The position numbers were made by a program, and so were the translations under genes. A model generated the notes under the pieces. The model was not told where the DNA came from. It saw only the letters and a list, made by a program, of their open reading frames with translations, and ran no database searches. This document shows, piece after piece, positions 1 through 5,123 of a stretch of 5,291 bases of DNA (its first letter is position 1; each line of letters starts with the position of its first letter). Source of the DNA: Syntrophomonadaceae bacterium (GTDB lineage: Bacteria; Bacillota; Dethiobacteria; PWVN01); NCBI GenBank assembly GCA_007136165.1, contig SLHK01000210.1, positions 1 through 5,291 on the forward strand, in the 5' to 3' direction.

Positions 1-474
1 CACTTTGCCGAAATCCTGGGTGAAGAGGATATTGAAAAGTGGTCCGTTATCGGATTGGCCCACGATGTGGATTACGAAAGGTATCCGGAAGAACACTGCA
101 AGAAAACCCGGGAAATCCTGGAGAAGGAAAACTGGCCGGAGGACTACATACGGGCCGTGGAAAGCCACGGCTGGAAGATTTGCACTGATGTGGAACCGGT
201 GCACAGGATGGAAAAGGTTCTGTATACTATCGATGAACTTACGGGTCTGGTGGCCGCCACCGCCATGGTACGCCCCAGCAAGAGCATCATGGATATGAAA
301 GCCAAGTCTGTCAAGAAGAAATGGAAGCAGTCGGGCTTTGCGGCCGGGGTAAAGAGGGATGTAATTGAAGAAGGAGCCGGGATGCTGGGCATGGAGCTGA
401 CAAAGGTGGTTGAAGAAACCATAAAGGGCATGCAGAAGGTGGCCGGAAAAATTGGACTGGCGGGAGAAGGCTAG
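1..474 (+). CDS. HD-domain hydrolase, 3' part (5' end outside window)
   Basis: The frame is open from base 1 to a TAG stop at 472-474, giving 157 visible residues and no start codon, so the gene begins upstream. The visible protein opens with an HD-superfamily core: GLAHDVDYERYP with the His-Asp pair at visible residues 21-22, then EEHCKKT, and an AVESHGW segment with a further His. A conserved-looking DELTGLVAA...VRPSK stretch follows, then a Lys-rich helical tail. HD proteins of this kind are usually soluble metal-dependent phosphohydrolases; many are annotated only as putative HDIG or HD hydrolases, and the substrate cannot be told from sequence. The TTG at 55 is not a sensible start because it would remove the residues leading into the HD core. 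The gene is 154 bp from sod and lies before a candidate promoter, so it is probably not part of the stress operon. Family assignment is fairly sure; the function is unknown. Confidence 0.75.
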   Translation, partial: HFAEILGEEDIEKWSVIGLAHDVDYERYPEEHCKKTREILEKENWPEDYIRAVESHGWKICTDVEPVHRMEKVLYTIDELTGLVAATAMVRPSKSIMDMKAKSVKKKWKQSGFAAGVKRDVIEEGAGMLGMELTKVVEETIKGMQKVAGKIGLAGEG

Positions 475-554
475 TCTTGCCGTTGAAAGAAAAAAATGCC
501 TGTTTTCAAATTAACGGGTATTTTGTGCTTGCTAAAAAAATTATCGATCAGGGG

Positions 555-583
555 TTGTGCATTGGGAGAGTAAGTGTTATGAT
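555..583 (+). promoter_or_regulatory. Candidate sigma-A-type promoter of the sod operon
   Basis: A -10-like TATGAT (578-583, five of six matches to TATAAT) is preceded by TGT, giving an extended -10 TGn element. A weak -35-like TTGTGC (555-560) lies exactly 17 bp upstream. An A-rich stretch at about 533-542 could act as an upstream element. The predicted start near 590 would leave a leader of roughly 40 nt before the sod ATG. The match is read by eye and the -35 is only half-conserved; the extended -10 would compensate. Confidence 0.5.
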
Positions 584-602
584 AACAATAATGAAATCAT
601 TA
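575..602. promoter_or_regulatory. Two adjacent dyad symmetries over the sod -10/start region (putative operator)
   Basis: TGTTATGATAACA (575-587) is a perfect 6-1-6 inverted repeat that contains the putative -10. One base later, TAATGAAATCATTA (589-602) is a perfect 6-2-6 inverted repeat at the expected transcription start. A repressor bound here would block the promoter. The A/T-rich odd-centred dyad recalls Fur/PerR-family boxes, which often control oxidative-stress genes in Firmicutes, but it does not match the PerR or Fur consensus closely. The regulator is therefore a guess. Confidence 0.4.
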
Positions 603-628
603 CAAAGAGTAAAAGGAGGGATACTTAT

Positions 629-1240
629 ATGAAACACGAGTTGCCTGAACTGCCTTATGAATATGATGCCCTGGAACCTTACTACGAGGAACGCACGCTG
701 CGACTGCATCACGGCGCCCATCACAAAGCCTATGTGGACGGCTTGAACAATGCGGAAGGCAAGCTTAGGGAAGCCCGGGAAAAGGGAGATTTTGCCCTGG
801 TCAAGCACTGGGAGAGGGAGATTGCCTTTCACGGCTCCGGCCACATCCTTCACAGCGTATTCTGGGAAAACATGGGCCCCGGAGGGGGAGGACCGGCAGC
901 GGGGGCCGTAGCCCGGCAAATAGAGACGGATTTTGGCAGCTTTTCTGCATTTAAAGGCCAGTTTTCCGCCGCTGCCGCCGCTGTGGAGGGCTCCGGTTGG
1001 GTGATTTTGGCCTGGAACCCCATCTTCGGCAAGCTGGAAATCCTGACGGCGGAAAAGCACCAGAACCTGACCCAGTGGGGAGTCTATCCCCTGCTGGTTT
1101 TGGATCTGTGGGAGCACGCCTATTACCTGCAGTACCAGAATAAGCGGCCTGCTTTTATTGAAGCCTGGTGGAACCTGGTGAACTGGGAAAATGTCAACCG
1201 GCGCTTTGCCGGCGGTAGTGAAGGCTGCTGCTGCGGTTAA
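629..1240 (+). CDS. sod: Superoxide dismutase, Fe/Mn family
   Basis: This 203-residue cytoplasmic enzyme converts superoxide to O2 and H2O2. The ATG at 629 has an AAGGAGG site (613-619) nine bases upstream, and the protein then begins with the family N-terminus (ELPELPYEYDALEP). Expected metal ligands are present: H27 (LRLHHGAHH), H75 (GHILHSVFW), and D159 and H163 (LDLWEHAYY). The gateway Tyr is Y35 and the active-site Trp W124. G71, just before H72, resembles Mn enzymes (the FeSOD Gln is absent). The second-sphere position usually Gln (Mn) or Ala (other site) appears to be H144 in EKHQN, as in mycobacterial and some archaeal SODs, so Fe, Mn or cambialistic use cannot be decided. The length is normal. 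The C-terminus is unusual: GGSEGCCCG, with three consecutive Cys (200-202). There is no signal peptide. It is the first gene of the sod-fprA-rubredoxin-rubrerythrin unit, 23 bp before fprA. Confidence 0.96.
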   Translation: MKHELPELPYEYDALEPYYEERTLRLHHGAHHKAYVDGLNNAEGKLREAREKGDFALVKHWEREIAFHGSGHILHSVFWENMGPGGGGPAAGAVARQIETDFGSFSAFKGQFSAAAAAVEGSGWVILAWNPIFGKLEILTAEKHQNLTQWGVYPLLVLDLWEHAYYLQYQNKRPAFIEAWWNLVNWENVNRRFAGGSEGCCCG

Positions 1241-1248
1241 ACTATTTT

Positions 1249-1257
1249 AAAGAGGTG
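1249..1257 (+). promoter_or_regulatory. Ribosome binding site that fixes the fprA start at 1264
   Basis: AAAGAGGTG (1249-1257) lies eight bases (counted from the last G of AGG) before a GTG at 1264. The in-frame GTG at 1255 overlaps this site and has no other ribosome binding sequence, so 1264 is the better start. Confidence 0.7.
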
Positions 1258-1263
1258 ACGTTA

Positions 1264-2463
1264 GTGAGCTCTGTTGAGATTAAGAAGGGGATTTACTGGG
1301 TTGGCGTGGTTGATTGGGACATCCGTTATTTTCATGGCCCCTCCTACTCCACTCACCGGGGTACCAGCTACAACAGCTACCTGATAATGGACGACCAGGT
1401 GACCCTGGTGGATGCCGTTTTTGCCCCCTTTGCCGGGGAGCTAATGGAAAATATCCGCTCCGTGGTGGACCCCTCCCGTATCGACAACGTGGTGGTCAAT
1501 CACATTGAAACAGACCATGCCGGCGGGCTGCCGGTGGTTTTGCAGGCAGCCCCAAAGGCGAAAATCTTTTGCACCGCCAAGGCTAAAGCGGGCCTTTTGA
1601 AGCACTTTCCCGAGGCCAAAGAATGGAATTTTAGGGTGGTGAAGACGGGGGATACCCTGCCCGTCGGCCGCCGTACCCTGACCTTTGTGGAAGCTCCCAT
1701 GCTGCACTGGCCCGACAGCATGTTCACCTACATCGGCGAAGAGGAACTCCTGCTGCCCAACGATGCCTTCGGGCAGCACCTGGCCTCCGGCCATCGCTTC
1801 GACGATGAGGTGGACCAGCACGTCCTCATGGAGGAGGCGGCCAAATACTATGCCAATATCCTGTACCCTTTGAGCCGCATGGTCCTGAAAAAGCTGGAGG
1901 AAGTCAAGGGGATGAATATTCCCATCTCCATGATCGCTCCCAGCCACGGCATCATCTGGCGGGGTGACCCGGGGAAGATCATTCAGGCTTACCAGCGCTG
2001 GGCCTCGGGGGAAGGGCAAGAGAAGGCATTGGTGGTCTACGATACCATGTGGGGGAGCACTGCCACCATGGCCCGGGCCATCACCGAGGGCCTTATCTCC
2101 GAAGGGATTGAAGCCCGCCAATATAAAATTTCTAAAACCGATTACAGCGATGTTATCAAAGAAATGCTGGAGGCCCGCCTGGTGGTGGTGGGTTCTTCCA
2201 CCATCCACCGCCACTTTCTGGCATCCCTGTCCCCCTTCCTGGATGAAGTGGGCTCTCTAAAACCCGTTAAACGGATGGGGGCCGCCTTCGGTTCCTACGG
2301 CTGGAGCAAAGGGGCGGTAAAAGGAATAGAGGGGCGCTTGCAGGGGGCGGGCATTGAGCTGGTCAAAGAAGGGCTGGAACTTCTGTGGGTGCCCGATGAG
2401 GAGGAAAAGAAGGAGTGCTTTGAATGGGGCCGTTCCCTGGCCTCTTTTGCAAAAAACAAGTAG
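1264..2463 (+). CDS. fprA: A-type flavoprotein / flavodiiron protein (rubredoxin:O2 or NO reductase)
   Basis: This 399-residue soluble enzyme reduces O2 to water and/or NO to N2O using electrons from rubredoxin; which substrate dominates cannot be told here. The N-terminal metallo-beta-lactamase-like domain (about 1-250) carries the diiron ligands H80, E82, D84 and H85 (NHIETDHAGG), H148 (PMLHWPDS), D167 (PNDAFGQH) and H228 (PSHGIIW). The C-terminal flavodoxin domain (about 254-399) has the FMN loop YDTMWGST (259-266) and AFGSYGWSK (341-349). The length equals what I recall for Moorella FprA. The second FMN-contact loop, usually GSPTxNN, reads GSSTIHRHF here (310-318). No extra rubredoxin or flavin-reductase domain is fused. 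The start is GTG, chosen from ribosome binding site spacing. Rubredoxin, the expected donor, is encoded 18 bp downstream. Confidence 0.95.
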   Translation: MSSVEIKKGIYWVGVVDWDIRYFHGPSYSTHRGTSYNSYLIMDDQVTLVDAVFAPFAGELMENIRSVVDPSRIDNVVVNHIETDHAGGLPVVLQAAPKAKIFCTAKAKAGLLKHFPEAKEWNFRVVKTGDTLPVGRRTLTFVEAPMLHWPDSMFTYIGEEELLLPNDAFGQHLASGHRFDDEVDQHVLMEEAAKYYANILYPLSRMVLKKLEEVKGMNIPISMIAPSHGIIWRGDPGKIIQAYQRWASGEGQEKALVVYDTMWGSTATMARAITEGLISEGIEARQYKISKTDYSDVIKEMLEARLVVVGSSTIHRHFLASLSPFLDEVGSLKPVKRMGAAFGSYGWSKGAVKGIEGRLQGAGIELVKEGLELLWVPDEEEKKECFEWGRSLASFAKNK

Positions 2464-2466
2464 ATG

Positions 2467-2473
2467 AAAGGGG
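2467..2473 (+). promoter_or_regulatory. Ribosome binding site that fixes the rubredoxin start at 2482
   Basis: AAAGGGG (2467-2473) is eight bases before the ATG at 2482. An earlier in-frame ATG at 2464 abuts the fprA TAG and would place this site inside the gene, adding six residues not expected in rubredoxins. Coupled re-initiation at 2464 is possible but less likely. Confidence 0.6.
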
Positions 2474-2481
2474 ATAAAAGA

Positions 2482-2646
2482 ATGGAAAAATGGGAATGTA
2501 TGGTTTGTGGGTACATCTATGACCCCGAGGTAGGAGATGATGAGGGGGGGATTCCCCCGGGAACCTCTTTCGAGGAACTGCCCGATGACTGGGTATGTCC
2601 CGTCTGTGGTGTAGGTAAAGATGATTTTGAAAAGGTGGAAGAGTAA
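2482..2646 (+). CDS. rub: Rubredoxin
   Basis: This 54-residue one-electron carrier has the typical rubredoxin length and a single Fe(Cys)4 site: C6 and C9 (CMVCGY) and C39 and C42 (CPVCGV). The conserved acidic/aromatic pattern is present: W4, Y11, Y13-D14-P15, G18-D19, the PPGTSFEELPDDWVCP core and F49. It is cytoplasmic and strongly acidic. Its position between fprA and rubrerythrin indicates that it passes electrons to both, as is known for clostridial and Moorella systems. The reductase that feeds it is not in the window. The gene is separated from fprA by 18 bp and from rubrerythrin by 22 bp, consistent with one transcript. Confidence 0.96.
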   Translation: MEKWECMVCGYIYDPEVGDDEGGIPPGTSFEELPDDWVCPVCGVGKDDFEKVEE

Positions 2647-2668
2647 ATAAAACAAGGAGGAAATCAAG

Positions 2669-3220
2669 ATGAAGGAAATTAAGGTGAAGAACCTTAAAGG
2701 TACCAAAACAGAAAAGAATATCTTGGAAGCTTTTGCCGGTGAGTCACAGGCTCGAAACAAGTACAACTATTTTGCCTCTCAGGCGAAAAAGGAGGGGTAC
2801 GAGCAGATAGCCGCCTTCTTCACCGAAACGGCGGACAATGAGAAGGAACACGCCAAAATGATGGCCAAGTTTGTGGGCATGATCGGCAGTACCGCTGAAA
2901 ACTTGAAGGAAGCCGCCGCCGGGGAGAACTATGAATGGACGGATATGTACAAGAGGTTTGAACAAGATGCCCGGGAAGAAGGGTTTAAAGAGGTCGCCGA
3001 CATCTTTCAGGAAATCGGCGAAGTGGAAGAGGAGCACGAAAAGCGCTACCTGGCCCTCCTGGAGCGGGTAAAGAGCGGGACCGTTTTCAAGCGGGATGAA
3101 CCCATTAACTGGCAGTGCCGGAACTGCGGTTATATCCATTACGGCAAGGAGGCCCCCAAGGAGTGCCCCGCCTGCCTGCATCCCCAGTCCCACTACCAGC
3201 CCATGGCTACCAACTTCTAG
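2669..3220 (+). CDS. rbr: Rubrerythrin (peroxidase)
   Basis: This 183-residue cytoplasmic protein reduces H2O2 to water with electrons from rubredoxin. The ATG has an AAGGAGG site (2654-2660) eight bases upstream. The ferritin-like four-helix domain (about 10-135) shows the diiron set: E25 (AGESQARNKY), E58 and H61 (DNEKEHA), E86 and E89 (GENYEW), and E120 and H123 (EVEEEHEKR). A C-terminal rubredoxin-like domain has C150/C153 (CRNCGY) and C166/C169 (CPACLHP). The linker between the two helix pairs (FVGMIGSTAENLKEA, about 68-82) is shorter than in Desulfovibrio rubrerythrin, which accounts for 183 rather than about 191 residues. Domain order is classical rubrerythrin, not the reversed form. 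It is the last gene of the operon, followed by an intrinsic terminator 16 bp after its stop. Confidence 0.96.
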   Translation: MKEIKVKNLKGTKTEKNILEAFAGESQARNKYNYFASQAKKEGYEQIAAFFTETADNEKEHAKMMAKFVGMIGSTAENLKEAAAGENYEWTDMYKRFEQDAREEGFKEVADIFQEIGEVEEEHEKRYLALLERVKSGTVFKRDEPINWQCRNCGYIHYGKEAPKECPACLHPQSHYQPMATNF

Positions 3221-3236
3221 CATAAGATGGTTTACT

Positions 3237-3274
3237 AAAAAACGTGGCCCCCGGGAGAGGGGGTCGCGTTTTTT
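3237..3274 (+). terminator. Intrinsic terminator of the sod-fprA-rub-rbr unit
   Basis: The stem CGTGGCCCCC (3243-3252) pairs with GGGGGTCGCG (3259-3268) around a GGGAGA loop, with two G-U wobbles. It is flanked by six A (3237-3242) and six T (3269-3274), which extend the stem and give the U-run. The A run could also make it work weakly in the opposite direction, but no gene is read from that side. Confidence 0.9.
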
Positions 3275-3306
3275 ATACTATGCCCTTTCCGGGAAATACT
3301 GATAAG

Positions 3307-3387
3307 GCAAGTTCTTTTGCTGAAGGAAGGTAAAGAAGTTTTCTTGCAGGAAGGAAGGCAAAGAGTTCTTTTGCTGGAAGGAAGGAG
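3307..3387 (+). repeat. Three imperfect ~27-bp tandem repeats in the permease leader
   Basis: Three units share the pattern [AG]AGTTyTyTTGC followed by a purine-rich AAGGAAGG. The AAGGAAGG cores are at 3323-3330, 3351-3358 and 3378-3385, so the periods are 28 and 27 bp. Each unit also has a short dyad, such as GCAA/TTGC in unit 1, AAGAA/TTCTT in unit 2 and AAAGA/TCTTT in unit 3. The third AAGGAAGG forms the ribosome binding site of the permease gene, so the first two are upstream look-alikes. They may be iterated operators, an RNA leader element, or simply a local duplication. Confidence 0.6.
3382..3387 (+). promoter_or_regulatory. Ribosome binding site supporting the GTG start of the permease
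   Basis: AAGGAG lies eight bases before the GTG at 3396. It is the last of three similar purine-rich motifs in the leader. Confidence 0.65.
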
Positions 3388-3395
3388 CGGTTCCC

Positions 3396-5123
3396 GTGGC
3401 CCAGGTTGTTCTGGCTTCCCTGCCCATCGTGGTAACGATTTTCTTGATGGCCGGCCTCACATGGCCGGCGAAACGGGCCATGCCCCTGGCCTGGGCCCTG
3501 GCTTCAGCTCTGGGCCTCTTCTTCTGGCGGATGGACCCCCTACGGGTTGCCGCCGCCACCCTGGAGGGGGCCTTGAACGCCTTCAACATCTTGATAGTGG
3601 TGTTTGGGGCCATTTTACTCATGAATACCCTGAAGCTCAGCGGCGCCATGGGGGTGATCAGCCGGGGGTTTTCCGGAATCAGCGGTGACCGGCGGGTGCA
3701 GGTCCTCATCATCGGCTGGCTCTTCAGCTCCTTTGTGGAGGGGGCCGCCGGCTTCGGCACCCCTGCCGCCCTGGCAGCCCCCCTCCTGGTGGGCCTGGGG
3801 TTTCCTCCCCTGGCCGCCGCCATGCTGACCCTGGTCCTCAACTCCACCGCCGTTACCTTTGGGGCCGTGGGGATTCCCGTCCTGGTGGGCCTGCGCACAG
3901 CCCTGGAGGGGCTTCATCCGGAGGCGGCCATACCCGCCTTCTTGATACAGGTGGGACTGTGGACGGCCTTCATCAACACTCTGACGGGGACCTTTGTCCC
4001 CCTTATGGCTGTGTGCCTCATGACCCGCTTCTTTGGCAAAAACCGCTCCCTGCGGGAAGGCCTGGCGGCAGCTCCCTTCGCCCTGGCGGCGGGACTGTCT
4101 TTTACCCTGCCCTACCTGGCCCTGGCCTACTTTTTTGGCCCCGAACTGCCCTCCATGGGCGGGGCCCTCATAGGACTGTTTATCATGGTGGGGGCCGCCC
4201 GCAGGGGTATTTTGGTGCCCCGGACTGTCTGGGATTTTCCCGGGGACAGGGTAGGAGGGGTAGGAGAGAGGGAAAAGGCCGGGAGCAGGGGGGATGAACT
4301 CCTGTCAAGTCCCGCCGGGCCGGGCAGGCCGGGAGGGGCCGGCAGGCCCGGCGGGAGACGGCTCCCGCCCTCCGGGATGGGTATGAGCCCTTTGAGGGCC
4401 TGGGCTCCCTATCTTCTGGTGGCCGGCATCCTGGTGGTCACCCGCCTGCCCTTCTTTGGGGTGCAGGGGCTGTTGACCAGGGTCACCATAACCTGGTCGG
4501 ACATCCTGGGCCAGGAAGGGGTGGGCTATAATCTGGAACCCCTCTACAGCCCCGGCATCATACCCTTTGTGCTGGTGGCCCTCCTCACCTTTCTTCTCCA
4601 CGGCATGAAAATTCGGGAGGCGGGGGCCGCCTGGCGGAATACTTTCGCCCAGCTGCTGCCTGCCGCCGTTTCCCTGGTTTTTGCCGTGGCCATGGTGAGA
4701 ATCCTGGTCCAGTCCCGCATCAACGAGGCCGGGATGGACGGGATGCTTCTTACCCTGTCAAACTTTGCCTCCCAGGCAGCGGGAGGGGCCTGGCCCCTTC
4801 TTTCCCCTTTTATCGGTGTCCTGGGCTCCTTTGTCTCGGGCTCCAACACCGTATCCAACATCCTTTTCGGCGGCTTTCAGTACAGCGTGGCGGAATCCCT
4901 GGGGATTTCCCGCACCATCACCCTGGCCCTCCAGGCCGCCGGAGGTGCTGTGGGCAACATGATTGCCGTTCACAACGTGGTGGCCGTCAGCGCCGTGGTG
5001 GGGATTTTGGGCCGGGAAGGGGAGATTATCCGCAAGAATTTGCTGCCCGCCGGCCTTTATGCCGCCTCCCTGGGTATCCTGGGGTTTTTACTCATCTACC
5101 GGCTGGCCCCGGGAATCTTCTAG
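3396..5123 (+). CDS. lctP: L-lactate / glycolate permease, LctP family
   Basis: This 575-residue integral membrane protein probably imports lactate (or glycolate) with protons. The GTG start has a ribosome binding site eight bases upstream, and the protein goes straight into a hydrophobic helix. By eye there are about a dozen membrane segments, including residues 5-22, 28-44, 62-78, 126-163, 223-247, 252-268, 336-350, 385-402, 418-438 and 550-568. Family-like motifs are VEGAAGFGTPAA (114-125), LNSTAVTFGAVG (148-159), GSFVSGSNTVSN (477-488) and NMIAVHNVVAVSAVVG (521-536). Known members are about 540-560 residues. The excess here seems to sit in a hydrophilic loop at about 277-332, low in complexity and rich in Gly, Pro and Arg, coded by GC-rich repeats. 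The terminator upstream suggests separate transcription from the stress genes. Lactate versus glycolate cannot be decided, as no dehydrogenase gene is in the window. Confidence 0.92.
   Translation: MAQVVLASLPIVVTIFLMAGLTWPAKRAMPLAWALASALGLFFWRMDPLRVAAATLEGALNAFNILIVVFGAILLMNTLKLSGAMGVISRGFSGISGDRRVQVLIIGWLFSSFVEGAAGFGTPAALAAPLLVGLGFPPLAAAMLTLVLNSTAVTFGAVGIPVLVGLRTALEGLHPEAAIPAFLIQVGLWTAFINTLTGTFVPLMAVCLMTRFFGKNRSLREGLAAAPFALAAGLSFTLPYLALAYFFGPELPSMGGALIGLFIMVGAARRGILVPRTVWDFPGDRVGGVGEREKAGSRGDELLSSPAGPGRPGGAGRPGGRRLPPSGMGMSPLRAWAPYLLVAGILVVTRLPFFGVQGLLTRVTITWSDILGQEGVGYNLEPLYSPGIIPFVLVALLTFLLHGMKIREAGAAWRNTFAQLLPAAVSLVFAVAMVRILVQSRINEAGMDGMLLTLSNFASQAAGGAWPLLSPFIGVLGSFVSGSNTVSNILFGGFQYSVAESLGISRTITLALQAAGGAVGNMIAVHNVVAVSAVVGILGREGEIIRKNLLPAGLYAASLGILGFLLIYRLAPGIF
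4310..4356. repeat. Perfect 12-bp GC-rich inverted repeat inside the permease gene
   Basis: TCCCGCCGGGCC (4310-4321) is the exact reverse complement of GGCCCGGCGGGA (4345-4356). The 23-nt interior contains its own GGCC...GGCC hairpin (4327-4330 and 4337-4340). It encodes part of the Gly/Pro/Arg-rich hydrophilic loop, about residues 305-321. Confidence 0.8.
4323..4358 (+). repeat. Two 18-bp direct repeats (six codons each) in the permease loop
   Basis: Units beginning GGCAGGCC at 4323 and again at 4341 encode GRPGGA and GRPGGR. The period is a whole number of codons, so the repeat keeps the frame and is compatible with slippage expansion. Confidence 0.65.
4350..4369. repeat. 8-bp hairpin overlapping the larger inverted repeat
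   Basis: GGCGGGAG (4350-4357) pairs perfectly with CTCCCGCC (4362-4369) around ACGG. It shares bases 4350-4356 with the right arm of the 12-bp inverted repeat, so the two structures exclude each other in the mRNA. Confidence 0.75.

Noticed and set aside
480..517. Possible terminator after the HD-domain gene
   Set aside because: CCGTT (480-484) and AACGG (513-517), with inner GAAA/TTTC, can pair, but the stem is bulged, AT-rich and lacks a proper T run.
557..628. Extended N-terminus for SOD from TTG at 557
   Set aside because: It would cover the -10 element and ribosome binding site. The ATG at 629 has ideal spacing and starts at the known family N-terminus.
1441..2214. Long minus-strand open frame (257 codons) opposite fprA
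   Set aside because: It is an antisense shadow of a clear flavodiiron gene, with no recognisable domain and no ribosome binding site noted.
3272..3300. Promoter for the permease (TTTATA, 17 bp, AATACT)
   Set aside because: Both boxes match only four of six consensus positions and the first overlaps the terminator tail. Transcription must start somewhere near, but this pair is not convincing.
3317..3688. A 123-codon + strand open frame overlapping the permease start, with repeated EG[KR] motifs
   Set aside because: It starts at a TTG without a ribosome binding site and lies in another frame of the permease gene. The motif repeat just reflects the DNA tandem repeats.
3278..3898. Long minus-strand open frame (206 codons) across the permease start and leader
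   Set aside because: Its composition is the Arg/Pro/Ala-rich pattern typical of the reverse complement of a GC-rich membrane-protein gene, and it runs into the terminator region.
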